Part shown: piece after piece, positions 1 to 8,810 of the stretch
How the letters are laid out: every line of letters starts with the position of its first letter
How positions within the stretch are numbered: the stretch's first letter is position 1
Assembly: GCA_001897855.1 (NCBI GenBank)
Contig: MKUO01000011.1
Location: forward strand, 1 to 64,000
DNA length: 64,000 nt
Direction: 5' to 3'
From: Bacteroidetes bacterium 43-93
Lineage (GTDB): Bacteria; Bacteroidota; Bacteroidia; Chitinophagales; Chitinophagaceae
Translations under genes and position numbers: made by a program
Notes under the pieces: model-generated
Seen by the model: only the letters and a program-made list of their open reading frames with translations
What the model was told of the DNA's origin: nothing
Database searches by the model: none

Positions 1-12
1 GCTAAGGGAGCG

Positions 13-43
13 CAAAGATAAGAGCCTTTTTTCTTTTCGCAAA
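13..43 (-). promoter_or_regulatory. Leftward Bacteroidota-type promoter: -7 TATCTTTG (complement of 13-20) and -33 TTTG (complement of 40-43), 19-nt spacer
   Basis: Exact match to TAnnTTTG / TTTG consensus on the minus strand; same architecture repeated at 163-193. Confidence 0.65.
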
Positions 44-162
44 ATTTATTTCGAAACTTTATTTTTCTAATGAATTTCTACTACTCTTACTTACCACACT
101 CTTCACTCTCTCACCCTCCGTTAACCGCTTTAAGAACTTACCCCTTTTCGTTGTTGGGAGTG

Positions 163-193
163 CAAAGATAAGCACGTTTTTCACTCTGCCAAA
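163..193 (-). promoter_or_regulatory. Second leftward Bacteroidota-type promoter: TATCTTTG (complement of 163-170) and TTTG (complement of 190-193), 19-nt spacer
   Basis: Same motif, spacing and GGGAGYGCAAAGATAAG context as the element at 13-43. Confidence 0.65.
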
Positions 194-265
194 AACTTTT
201 CAAAAATTCTTTTTCATGATATAAACTTCCTAACGAAAATCATAGCTTTATAGAAATACACAACC

Positions 266-688
266 ATGCGCAAATACACTATCCTAGCGGCTTTCATCGC
301 AAGCATCATTACAGTAAGCAGTTGCAAATACATGAGCAAGGAACCAAGCAACGAAGTAAATGCTGCTAACAATGAGAAGTTGAGAACTGAATTGAAAAAA
401 GCTTACCCAAGCCTGAACCAGGCATACATCGGTGCCGCGGTTATAGACTTCCATGACATCACCGTAAATCTTGGCGATAAAGAGCTCTATAATATGAGTG
501 AAGCACAGCAGCAGGAAGCCGCTAAAAACATAGCGCAAATAGTGTACAATATATACGATGCCAATAACTACCTGGATAAGGGTACTTTGATACTTACAGA
601 GTCTGAAACGGAAATGCCCAACGCAAGCATGCCCAGCAAAACATACGACCTGCATCTGGCAGAGATAGTTAAAGAGCACGAAAAGTAG
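266..688 (+). CDS. Small exported protein, probable lipoprotein, unknown function
   Basis: 140-aa ORF with signal peptide and a Cys after it (ITVSSCKYMS). Confidence 0.65.
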   Translation: MRKYTILAAFIASIITVSSCKYMSKEPSNEVNAANNEKLRTELKKAYPSLNQAYIGAAVIDFHDITVNLGDKELYNMSEAQQQEAAKNIAQIVYNIYDANNYLDKGTLILTESETEMPNASMPSKTYDLHLAEIVKEHEK

Positions 689-764
689 CGGCATGGTTTT
701 ACTAAACGGTTTTGATTAAACCATTAGTAAACAAATAGCTCTAAGCATAGACAATTTCAGGCTC

Positions 765-3578
765 ATGAATTTACGAACGGCTATTCTACCCGTATTGCTA
801 TTGTGTGCTCAAATCATTCAGGCACAACCTTTTACAATATCCGGTACCTTCATTGATAATAAAGATAAAAGCGGCCTACCCGGCGTTACTGTCACCATTG
901 CACCGCAAAACGACAGCACCGGCAAGACAGGCTCCGTTAGCGATGTAGATGGTAATTATACACTAACGGTACCTGTAGCTGGTAAGTATGTTTTTAAAGC
1001 CAGCTACATAGGCTATGCAAACATCAGCAGGACCTTAGATGTAACCGGGAATGTAGCAATGGGACAAGTAGCTATGAGCCCAGCCTCCTCTACCCTGCAA
1101 AATGTAACCGTAGAAGCTAAGCAGATAAGGGGCGAACAACTGGGAGATACCAGCCAGTTCAATGCCAATGCTTTTAAAACCAACCCGGACGCTACAACGG
1201 AAGACTTGCTGAATAAAATGCCGGGGATATCTACACAGGATGGCACATTAAAGTCTAATGGGGAAGATGTGAAACAGGTACTGGTGGATGGCAAGCCTTT
1301 CTTTGGCGATGACCCTACAACAGCTATAAAAAACCTGCCTGCAGAGGTGATAGATAAGATACAGGTGTTTGACAAGCTAAGCGACCAGGCACAGTTTACA
1401 GGTTTTGACGACGGACAATCCACCAAAACAATCAACATCGTTACCAAACAGGGCAAAAACAATGGTCAATTCGGCAAGATATATGCGGGATATGGGACTG
1501 ATAACAAATACCTGGCGGGTGGTAATGTCAACTATTTTAAAGGCGATACTCGTTTATCGTTGATTGCCATGTTCAATAACGTAAACCAGCAGAATTTTGC
1601 GACAGACGACTTATTGGGTGTTGTAGGCAATTCCAGTGGACAAACTCGCGGCGGCGGTGGGTTTCAGCGCATGGGAGGAGGTGGCCCCGGTGGCAGAGCC
1701 GGTAGAGGTGGGCCGGGTGGCGGGAGCGACATAGGTAACTTCCTTGTAGGACAACAAGGCGGTATTACTACCACAAGCTCTGTAGGACTTAACTATAGCG
1801 ATAACTGGGGAAAGAAGATAAAAGTAAGCGGTAGCTATTTCTTTAATTCAACCGATAATGTCAATAATACAACACTTCGCAGGCAATACATCACTGCAAG
1901 AGACAGTAATTTGGTATATAACGAGGTGAGTAACACAGATCAGAAGAATATGAATCACCGTGCGAACCTGCGACTGGAATACACTATTGATTCTTCCAAC
2001 TCGATAATATTAGTACCACGCGTTAGTATTCAAAACAATACACTTACCAGCGCACTAACAGGCAATAACACCCTGCCGGTAGATGTAGCATATGGCAACA
2101 CTCAGACCAATAATACAGCCAACAATAATGGTTACAATTTCTCTAACAACCTGTTGTATCGCCATAAGTTTGCAAAACGCGGAAGGACCATATCCTTAAA
2201 CATCAACACACAATTCAATAATAAAACAGGTGATGGCAGCTATCAATCGCATAGCCAGCTACCTACAGACACCAGCATGTTAGATCAGCAGTATAACCTA
2301 TCATCAAATGGCTATACCATTGCTCCGAGCCTTAACTATACAGACCCCATTGGCAAGAAGAGCATCCTGCAGGCAAACTACTCCCCTTCCTATACCAGCA
2401 ATAAATCAGATAAAGAAACCTATGATAGAAATCCTGCTACAGGAACATATACAGATGCGGACACCTTACTGAGTAATAAGTATAATAACACTTATACCAA
2501 GCAACGTGGTGGCCTTGCCTATCGTTTCAACGACAAGAAGACCAGTTTTTCTCTAGGAGTAGATGCAGCTTACGCAACTTTAGACGGAGACCAGACATTT
2601 CCGCAGGCATTTACCTTGTCTAAAAACTATACAAACGTACTACCAAGCGCTATGTTCAACTACCGTTTTAGCAGAACACAAAACCTGCGGCTAATGTACC
2701 GGACAAGTACAGACGCACCCTCCATCAGCCAGTTGCAGAATGTGGTAGATGTAAGTAATCCTTTGTTATTAAAAACAGGTAATACGGATCTGCAACAATC
2801 ATATACACATACTTTAATAGCACGGTATGGTAACACCAATCCTAAGACTGCCCATACCTTCTTTGCATTTGCTTATGCCTCTCTTATAAACAACTATATT
2901 GGTAACGCCACATATATACCTGCACGCGATAGTATGGTAAATAACGTATTGGTGGGCAGAGGTAGCCAGATAAGCCTGCCTGTAAACCTGGATGGCAATG
3001 TGAATACGCGCACCTTTATTACCTATGGCCTGCCTATAAGCTTTATAAAAAGCAACCTGAATCTGAATGCAGGCTTTACATATAGCCGTACGCCGGGTTT
3101 GATCAACTACGCTAAAAACCTATCTGATAATTATACTGTAAACGGTGGTGTAACTATTAGCAGCAATATTAGCGAGAAGATCGACTTTACCATTAACTAT
3201 ACCGGTAATTATAATACCGTGAACAATACGATACAGACACAATCCAATACCTCTTATTATTCGCAAAATGCTTCTTTGAAAGTTAACTGGCTACCATATA
3301 AAGGTCTTGTATTGAATACCAACATCACTTACACATCTTATGCTGGTTTAACAGATAGTTACAATCAGAATTTTGTATTGTGGAATGCATCGATTGGCTA
3401 TAAATTCCTGAAAGACCGCTCGCTGGAGGCTAAGATATATGTTTATGATATCCTGAACCAAAACAGAAGTATATCAAGAAATGTAACGGAAACATACATT
3501 GAAGACAGCTATACCAATGTACTGAAACAATATTTCATGTTTAACCTTACATATACACTCAGGAGGTTTAAAAGTTAA
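765..3578 (+). CDS. Outer membrane beta-barrel / TonB-dependent receptor-like protein with N-terminal carboxypeptidase-regulatory-like domain
   Basis: 937 aa; signal peptide; SGTFIDNKDKSGLPGVTVTI..., plug-like TTEDLLNKMPGISTQDGTLKSNGEDVKQVLVDGKPFFGDDP. Confidence 0.85.
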   Translation: MNLRTAILPVLLLCAQIIQAQPFTISGTFIDNKDKSGLPGVTVTIAPQNDSTGKTGSVSDVDGNYTLTVPVAGKYVFKASYIGYANISRTLDVTGNVAMGQVAMSPASSTLQNVTVEAKQIRGEQLGDTSQFNANAFKTNPDATTEDLLNKMPGISTQDGTLKSNGEDVKQVLVDGKPFFGDDPTTAIKNLPAEVIDKIQVFDKLSDQAQFTGFDDGQSTKTINIVTKQGKNNGQFGKIYAGYGTDNKYLAGGNVNYFKGDTRLSLIAMFNNVNQQNFATDDLLGVVGNSSGQTRGGGGFQRMGGGGPGGRAGRGGPGGGSDIGNFLVGQQGGITTTSSVGLNYSDNWGKKIKVSGSYFFNSTDNVNNTTLRRQYITARDSNLVYNEVSNTDQKNMNHRANLRLEYTIDSSNSIILVPRVSIQNNTLTSALTGNNTLPVDVAYGNTQTNNTANNNGYNFSNNLLYRHKFAKRGRTISLNINTQFNNKTGDGSYQSHSQLPTDTSMLDQQYNLSSNGYTIAPSLNYTDPIGKKSILQANYSPSYTSNKSDKETYDRNPATGTYTDADTLLSNKYNNTYTKQRGGLAYRFNDKKTSFSLGVDAAYATLDGDQTFPQAFTLSKNYTNVLPSAMFNYRFSRTQNLRLMYRTSTDAPSISQLQNVVDVSNPLLLKTGNTDLQQSYTHTLIARYGNTNPKTAHTFFAFAYASLINNYIGNATYIPARDSMVNNVLVGRGSQISLPVNLDGNVNTRTFITYGLPISFIKSNLNLNAGFTYSRTPGLINYAKNLSDNYTVNGGVTISSNISEKIDFTINYTGNYNTVNNTIQTQSNTSYYSQNASLKVNWLPYKGLVLNTNITYTSYAGLTDSYNQNFVLWNASIGYKFLKDRSLEAKIYVYDILNQNRSISRNVTETYIEDSYTNVLKQYFMFNLTYTLRRFKS

Positions 3579-3698
3579 TGGTTATACATTTAATCTATGC
3601 ACATAAACATATAGTCAACCATTTAACCATTTCATTATCAGTATAAAAGAAAAGAGATAATTTCAAGGCAGTTCTTATTTTTATATAAAATACTGTAC

Positions 3699-5309
3699 TT
3701 GAAAAATACTGCTACTACATCTAATAGTACTGCCAAATCTCTTGCGCAGAACAAACTACTGATCATATCTTTTATAGAAGGCTCCTGCGTAATGGTAGCA
3801 GAGCTGGCCGGCGGTAAAATGCTGGCGCCTTTCTACGGCACCTCTCTATATGTATGGGCATCTACCCTGGCACTTACATTAGGTGGTTTAACTATTGGTT
3901 ATTACCTGGGAGGAGAATTGAGTAAACGTGATCTTGAAAAAAGGCAGAAGGCCTTGTTTACCATACTGGCCATTGCATCTACATTGGTAATGATCATGCC
4001 CATGCTTGCGGATTTTATTATGAAGCGAACTATGGATATGAGCTTTCTTACGGGCGTCATTACTTCACAATTTATCTTCCTCCTGCCGCCCATAATGGGT
4101 ATGGGTATGGTAAGCCCCTTGCTTATTAGTATGATAGCCGAGCATAATGCCTCTGGCAAGGCGGCGGGATTAGTATATGCGGTGTCAACACTAGGAGGTG
4201 TTATCTCTACCCTGCTTACAGGCTTTTGGCTGGTACCCGTTGTGGGTATTTCCCTTCCCTGTATTGTAATAGGCGCTTTGCTGCTGATCCTTACACTCAT
4301 CATTTTAAGGCCGGGGAAAAAGAACTCTGCAGCTATGCTGTTGCTTGTTTTGCTGATTCCGTCTTTTTTTTTCTATAGTACAAGGGGGCAGCAGAATACA
4401 GACAAATATAAAGTGCTCTATCACACAGAGGGGATACTGGGCCAGGTAAAAGTGGTTGACTTTAACTACCAACTTCGCGACCGGGAAGTACCTGCACGTG
4501 TAATGCTTGTGAATCACAATTGGCAAACGTGGATAGACCGTACAAATCCTGATTTTAGCTTTTTGTACTATACACGTTTCACCCATGCAGTAATCTCTAA
4601 CCTTCCGCCGGGTAGCAGTGCGTTATTGATAGGTTTAGGTGGTGGTACGGTAGCACGCCAGCTGGAGCGGTATAATGTAAACTATGATGCGGTGGAAATA
4701 GATGGCCGCTTACCCAAACTGGCAGAGCAATACTTCGGGCTAAAACATGCAGTCGCTAATACTGCGGTAGATGACGGAAGACATTATATCAATATCTGCA
4801 AAAAAAGGTATGACCTCATTATCATAGATGCATTACTGGGCGATAATGTACCATCTCACCTGCTGAGTGAAGAATGCTTTACTGAAATGAAAGATCTCCT
4901 GACCAATAACGGTAAAATATTTGTAGAGTTTGATGGCATTACCGAAGAGGAAGATGGTACTGCTCAAAAGCTGCTTTACAATACCCTGGTCAAGGCAGGA
5001 TACAGCACACGCATATTTTCATCCTACCCACGCAAGGTCGATTATGACTGTATGTTTGTTGCTACCAAAGGAAAAGATAATAACTATGATACCGCTCAGG
5101 TTGTTACAGACACCTACTTCCCTATTAAGGGCGATCTTAAGAAATTTGAGATAACAGATATGCTCAATAACCCGCACGAAGAGATCATTACTGACAATAA
5201 TCCTGTGCTCGACTTTTACCTGAAAGACAGGGTTGTAGCTTTTCGCCACGATTATTTAGGTAAATACAATGCAGAGTTTATGGAAGACCAGATGTCTTTC
5301 TTCAAATAG
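3699..5309 (+). CDS. Fused membrane / spermidine-synthase-like protein
   Basis: 536 aa; N-terminal multi-TM region, C-terminal methyltransferase fold with LLIGLGGGTVARQLERYNVNYDAVEID; TTG start assumed. Confidence 0.75.
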   Translation: MKNTATTSNSTAKSLAQNKLLIISFIEGSCVMVAELAGGKMLAPFYGTSLYVWASTLALTLGGLTIGYYLGGELSKRDLEKRQKALFTILAIASTLVMIMPMLADFIMKRTMDMSFLTGVITSQFIFLLPPIMGMGMVSPLLISMIAEHNASGKAAGLVYAVSTLGGVISTLLTGFWLVPVVGISLPCIVIGALLLILTLIILRPGKKNSAAMLLLVLLIPSFFFYSTRGQQNTDKYKVLYHTEGILGQVKVVDFNYQLRDREVPARVMLVNHNWQTWIDRTNPDFSFLYYTRFTHAVISNLPPGSSALLIGLGGGTVARQLERYNVNYDAVEIDGRLPKLAEQYFGLKHAVANTAVDDGRHYINICKKRYDLIIIDALLGDNVPSHLLSEECFTEMKDLLTNNGKIFVEFDGITEEEDGTAQKLLYNTLVKAGYSTRIFSSYPRKVDYDCMFVATKGKDNNYDTAQVVTDTYFPIKGDLKKFEITDMLNNPHEEIITDNNPVLDFYLKDRVVAFRHDYLGKYNAEFMEDQMSFFK

Positions 5310-5313
5310 AACA

Positions 5314-5673
5314 TTAAATACGCTCCATCAGTTCCAGCTTATTCTTCCACGGGTCTAATATAGAGACCCTGCGATAGCCCGGTATGGGTAATTCTTCTTT
5401 TACAGTAAGGCCTTTATCTGCAAGACGTTTCCTTATCTCGTCCAGTCCCTGCACTTCAAATGCGGGAAATCTTTTGGTAGGGTATATCTCTGGTTCAATG
5501 CCAAGGTGCAATTCGCTATTTCCTGCACGGTACCATACCCCTTCTATATTTTTGGGTTTGCTGATCTCTTCCATACCCAATATCCCTGTATAGAAAGCAC
5601 GGGCATCATTTTCAAAGCCTATGGGTATGCATATTTGTACATGGTGCAGCTTTATAAAATTGATCAGGGACAT
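5314..5673 (-). CDS. VOC (glyoxalase/bleomycin resistance) family protein
   Basis: LHHVQICIPIGFENDARAFYTGILGMEEI ... RRVSILDPWKNKLELME. Confidence 0.8.
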   Translation of the reverse strand: MSLINFIKLHHVQICIPIGFENDARAFYTGILGMEEISKPKNIEGVWYRAGNSELHLGIEPEIYPTKRFPAFEVQGLDEIRKRLADKGLTVKEELPIPGYRRVSILDPWKNKLELMERI

Positions 5674-5696
5674 GAGGCATTATTTATATACGTAAG

Positions 5697-6227
5697 TTAA
5701 TACCTGTCTTTGATATTTGATACACCCTCTCCCCTGCTTACGATACCTTTTTTATATAATTCATCCATAAAAGCAATCAGCTCGTCTTTTTTATTAGTGC
5801 CTATCAATATTTTTTTACCTTCTTTAGTTACTAATTGCAGCCCCTTATCTCCAGATACATTGATGGCCTTGCCATTTTTAATACTGTACCGTAAACCCCA
5901 CCCTCCGTATTCCATTATAGGGTTGTATTTGCGAACATAGGCTTCTGCAACATCCTGCCATAATAACTGTTTAGGTTTATTACCAAAAAACACAAACCGA
6001 TACTTTACACCCGTTTCATCAATATCTGTCTCCATCCTCATAAACCATAACATAAAAAATACCAGCAAAGGAATGCCCAGTAACAACAATACCTGCCAGT
6101 GAAACACACCTGTTTTCTTATAGTCCATTAGCTCTATCAATGGGGAGGCCGATGTACTAATGAACGAAACTAAAAGCAGGGCCCATAACCAGCCCTGCCT
6201 GAAATTTTGTACTTCGTTATAATTCAT
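5697..6227 (-). CDS. Membrane protein with PH-like cytoplasmic domain, unknown function
   Basis: 176-aa ORF with two N-terminal TM segments. Confidence 0.55.
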   Translation of the reverse strand: MNYNEVQNFRQGWLWALLLVSFISTSASPLIELMDYKKTGVFHWQVLLLLGIPLLVFFMLWFMRMETDIDETGVKYRFVFFGNKPKQLLWQDVAEAYVRKYNPIMEYGGWGLRYSIKNGKAINVSGDKGLQLVTKEGKKILIGTNKKDELIAFMDELYKKGIVSRGEGVSNIKDRY

Positions 6228-6230
6228 TTT

Positions 6231-6827
6231 CTATTCTTTGATATTGGGTACCGGCAATTCTGCACCAATCATTGTATTAATATCATTTATCCTTGTATCG
6301 CCTAAAGACCTTAGGAATGCTGTAATGTCATCCCCATAGCTCCTTTTCGAATATGCGTATAACAAAATACCCTTACTATCTCCTAATTGCACCTGCTTAT
6401 ATCTATAAATGATAAACTCAACGACTGTCATCTTATCATTAACGCTCTCTCCCAATAAACAATCAAGGATCATTTCTTTCCCGTCAGGGCTCTTCATCAG
6501 TTTGTAGTGACAAACAGGATCTGTCTTTTTGCGATTGTTAAGCTCAGCTACTTTTACAGCTACAGCATCGTCAACTGTCATTTCCTTTTTCAACAGATGT
6601 ATCGCCAACATTTGTTTGAAATGATCCGGGTCTTGCCCTTTAGGAAGATATTCCTGAACATAGTAATTAACATCAGGCTTATCTGACCACGCGAGGCTAA
6701 ATTGATCATTCGCAAAAGTTAGTGGGCCGGGTATCCCAATTCTTTCAGATACATTTTGTGAATATGTGTTGTACCCATAACCACAAAGGAGAAATGATAT
6801 GACTAATACCTTTCTTAGCAAATTCAT
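6231..6827 (-). CDS. Exported protein of unknown function, paralog of 6870-7478
   Basis: Signal peptide; shares IGxPGPxxFxNxxFxLxxS...YYVQEYLPKG...MTVDDAVAVK with the neighbour. Confidence 0.65.
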   Translation of the reverse strand: MNLLRKVLVISFLLCGYGYNTYSQNVSERIGIPGPLTFANDQFSLAWSDKPDVNYYVQEYLPKGQDPDHFKQMLAIHLLKKEMTVDDAVAVKVAELNNRKKTDPVCHYKLMKSPDGKEMILDCLLGESVNDKMTVVEFIIYRYKQVQLGDSKGILLYAYSKRSYGDDITAFLRSLGDTRINDINTMIGAELPVPNIKE

Positions 6828-6869
6828 ATTATATAGAGTTTATTATAAAAGAGCGGTCAGAAATACTAA

Positions 6870-7478
6870 TTATTGTTTTGTAGTAATAACGGGTAATGAC
6901 GCGGCCATCAGTTCGTTCATGTATTTACTGCGGTTGTCTTTTGCAGTTTTAAGAAATGGTGTAGTTGCCGTACCATAGCTGCGCATGGTAAACGTGTACA
7001 CCATCAATGCTTTCTTACCATCCACCATTACCTCTTTATAGCGAAATACATTTATTTCTGCCGAGGTAACGGCATTATTTTTTCGTTCACTATTAATAAA
7101 ACCTAATACCGATTCGTTACCAACAGGGCTATCTGTAACCAGGTAATCGCAGGAGGGATCATTTTGCTTTTTACGCTCAAGGTCTGCTGTTTTTCTTTTC
7201 AGCGCATCTGCTACGGTCATGTTATCGGCGACAAAAACATGTATGCCCATTTTCTGATTGAAATGCTCGAGCGTTTCTTTTGCAGGCAAGTACTCCTGCG
7301 TATAATAAAATGCTTTGGGATGGGTAGATGATACCAGTTGAAATTTTCTGTTGTTAAAAGATATAGGGCCCGGCTGGCCTATCAGGTCTTTCCCATCTGC
7401 GGCCCTCACCTGCCAAACTGCAGATAACAATAATACGATAGAAGCAAAAAGTTTTACGGTAGTGGTTGATCTGTTCAT
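6870..7478 (-). CDS. Exported protein of unknown function, paralog of 6231-6827
   Basis: Start moved to internal Met (MNRSTTTVKLFASIVLLLSAVWQVRAA) because the longer ORF start (7550) overlaps a terminator hairpin. Confidence 0.65.
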   Translation of the reverse strand: MNRSTTTVKLFASIVLLLSAVWQVRAADGKDLIGQPGPISFNNRKFQLVSSTHPKAFYYTQEYLPAKETLEHFNQKMGIHVFVADNMTVADALKRKTADLERKKQNDPSCDYLVTDSPVGNESVLGFINSERKNNAVTSAEINVFRYKEVMVDGKKALMVYTFTMRSYGTATTPFLKTAKDNRSKYMNELMAASLPVITTKQ

Positions 7479-7534
7479 CAAATTATTCCTTTTATACATT
7501 AAACAATCGACTATGGGTAAAAATACAGAAAAAA

Positions 7535-7558
7535 AGCCCCTGCAGGTCAACAGAGGCT
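7535..7558 (-). terminator. Rho-independent terminator for the DksA-like gene
   Basis: AGCCCCTG...CAGAGGCT hairpin, followed on the minus strand by a T-rich run. Confidence 0.55.
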
Positions 7559-7582
7559 ATTCTATTAAATGGTTTTAACTTA

Positions 7583-8803
7583 CTATTTATTGCTCATGAT
7601 CTTCTTAGCTTCGATGCTAAGAGTGGCATGTGGTACGGCACGCAGGCGAGCTTTATCTATCAGCTTACCGGTAACGCGGCATATACCATAAGTTTTGTTT
7701 TCGATACGGATCAGCGCTTTTTCCAGGTGGTTGATGAACTGGATCTGGCGGCTGGCGAGCTGCGCTAATTGTTCGCGCTCCATAGCACCACTGCCGTCTT
7801 CCATATTCATGTAGCGGTTTTCGGTATCTTCCGTACCTGCTTCATCTTTGCGGGTAATAAGCCCCTGCAGGTATACTAATTCTTTTCGTGCGCTTTCTAA
7901 GCGGCCTTGTATAAGGTCTTTAAATTCGTTGAGTTCTTCGTCACTATAACGGTACACTGGTCCTTGCATTTGTTCAGGTTCATCTAATATGGAACGCGTA
8001 AATTCCGGTTGGTAATTGATCATTGTTTTGCCGGCATCGTCTTTCGATTTGGCTTTGTTTTCCAAACGACGGTGGGCTACTATCACCTGTGGTTTCTTCT
8101 CTGCACCACGTACAGGTGTAGCCTGCTTGGTGGGCCCTGCCACAGATGCTGTTGCCGCAGATGCAGATGATGGCCTTGAAGGCAAGGCACCTTTTGCAAA
8201 TGTGGTAACGGTTTTAGTAATATGCGTTTTTGCTCCGCCCGACTTTTTAGCCGCTGGTTTTGCAGCTACCGGTGCCGGCTTTACAGGCTCTGCCTTTTTA
8301 GGAGCAGGTGCCGGTGCAGGTACCGGCTTGGGAGCTGGTGCTGCTTTCTTTACCGGTTCTGCTTTTTTAGCTGCCGCTTTAGGAGCGGGTGCCGGTTTAG
8401 CTGCCGCTTTTTTAGCAGGTGCCGCCTTAGGGGCAGGTGCTGCTTTTTTAGCCGCCGCTTTTGGGGCAGGTGTCGCTTTTTTTGTACTTGATACGGTCTT
8501 TTTCAATGAGTTAGCTTTTTTCGAGTCCACTTTTTTAGTGGCTGTCACCTTCTTGGCCGGGGCTGCAACCTTTTTAACAGGTTTTGCCTGGGCGGCCTTC
8601 TTAGCAACAACCTTTTTAGCAGGAGCCGCTTTTTTAGCGGGCGCTGCTTTCTTGATATTCTTTTGAGGCGTTGCCTTCTTCACGTTCTTATTCTTCCCGG
8701 CCACAGATTTGCTGGCAGCTGGCTTTGCTGCTGTCTTTTTTGCGTTTTTTGCAGGCGCTGTAGTTTTCTTTACTGGCTTGGCTGCCGCTTTTTTAGTGGC
8801 CAT
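7583..8803 (-). CDS. TraR/DksA-like protein with a long N-terminal Ala/Lys/Pro-rich (histone H1-like) tail
   Basis: N-terminal ~200 aa KKAAPAKKAA-type repeats; C-terminal SARKELVYLQGLITRKDE...IENKTYGICRVTGKLIDKARLRAVPHATLSIEAK. Confidence 0.8.
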   Translation of the reverse strand: MATKKAAAKPVKKTTAPAKNAKKTAAKPAASKSVAGKNKNVKKATPQKNIKKAAPAKKAAPAKKVVAKKAAQAKPVKKVAAPAKKVTATKKVDSKKANSLKKTVSSTKKATPAPKAAAKKAAPAPKAAPAKKAAAKPAPAPKAAAKKAEPVKKAAPAPKPVPAPAPAPKKAEPVKPAPVAAKPAAKKSGGAKTHITKTVTTFAKGALPSRPSSASAATASVAGPTKQATPVRGAEKKPQVIVAHRRLENKAKSKDDAGKTMINYQPEFTRSILDEPEQMQGPVYRYSDEELNEFKDLIQGRLESARKELVYLQGLITRKDEAGTEDTENRYMNMEDGSGAMEREQLAQLASRQIQFINHLEKALIRIENKTYGICRVTGKLIDKARLRAVPHATLSIEAKKIMSNK

Positions 8804-8810
8804 AGCGTGA

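Noticed and set aside
8016-8666. Plus-strand ORF of 216 aa opposite the DksA-like gene
   Set aside because: Antisense shadow of the Ala/Lys-rich repeat region; low-complexity translation.
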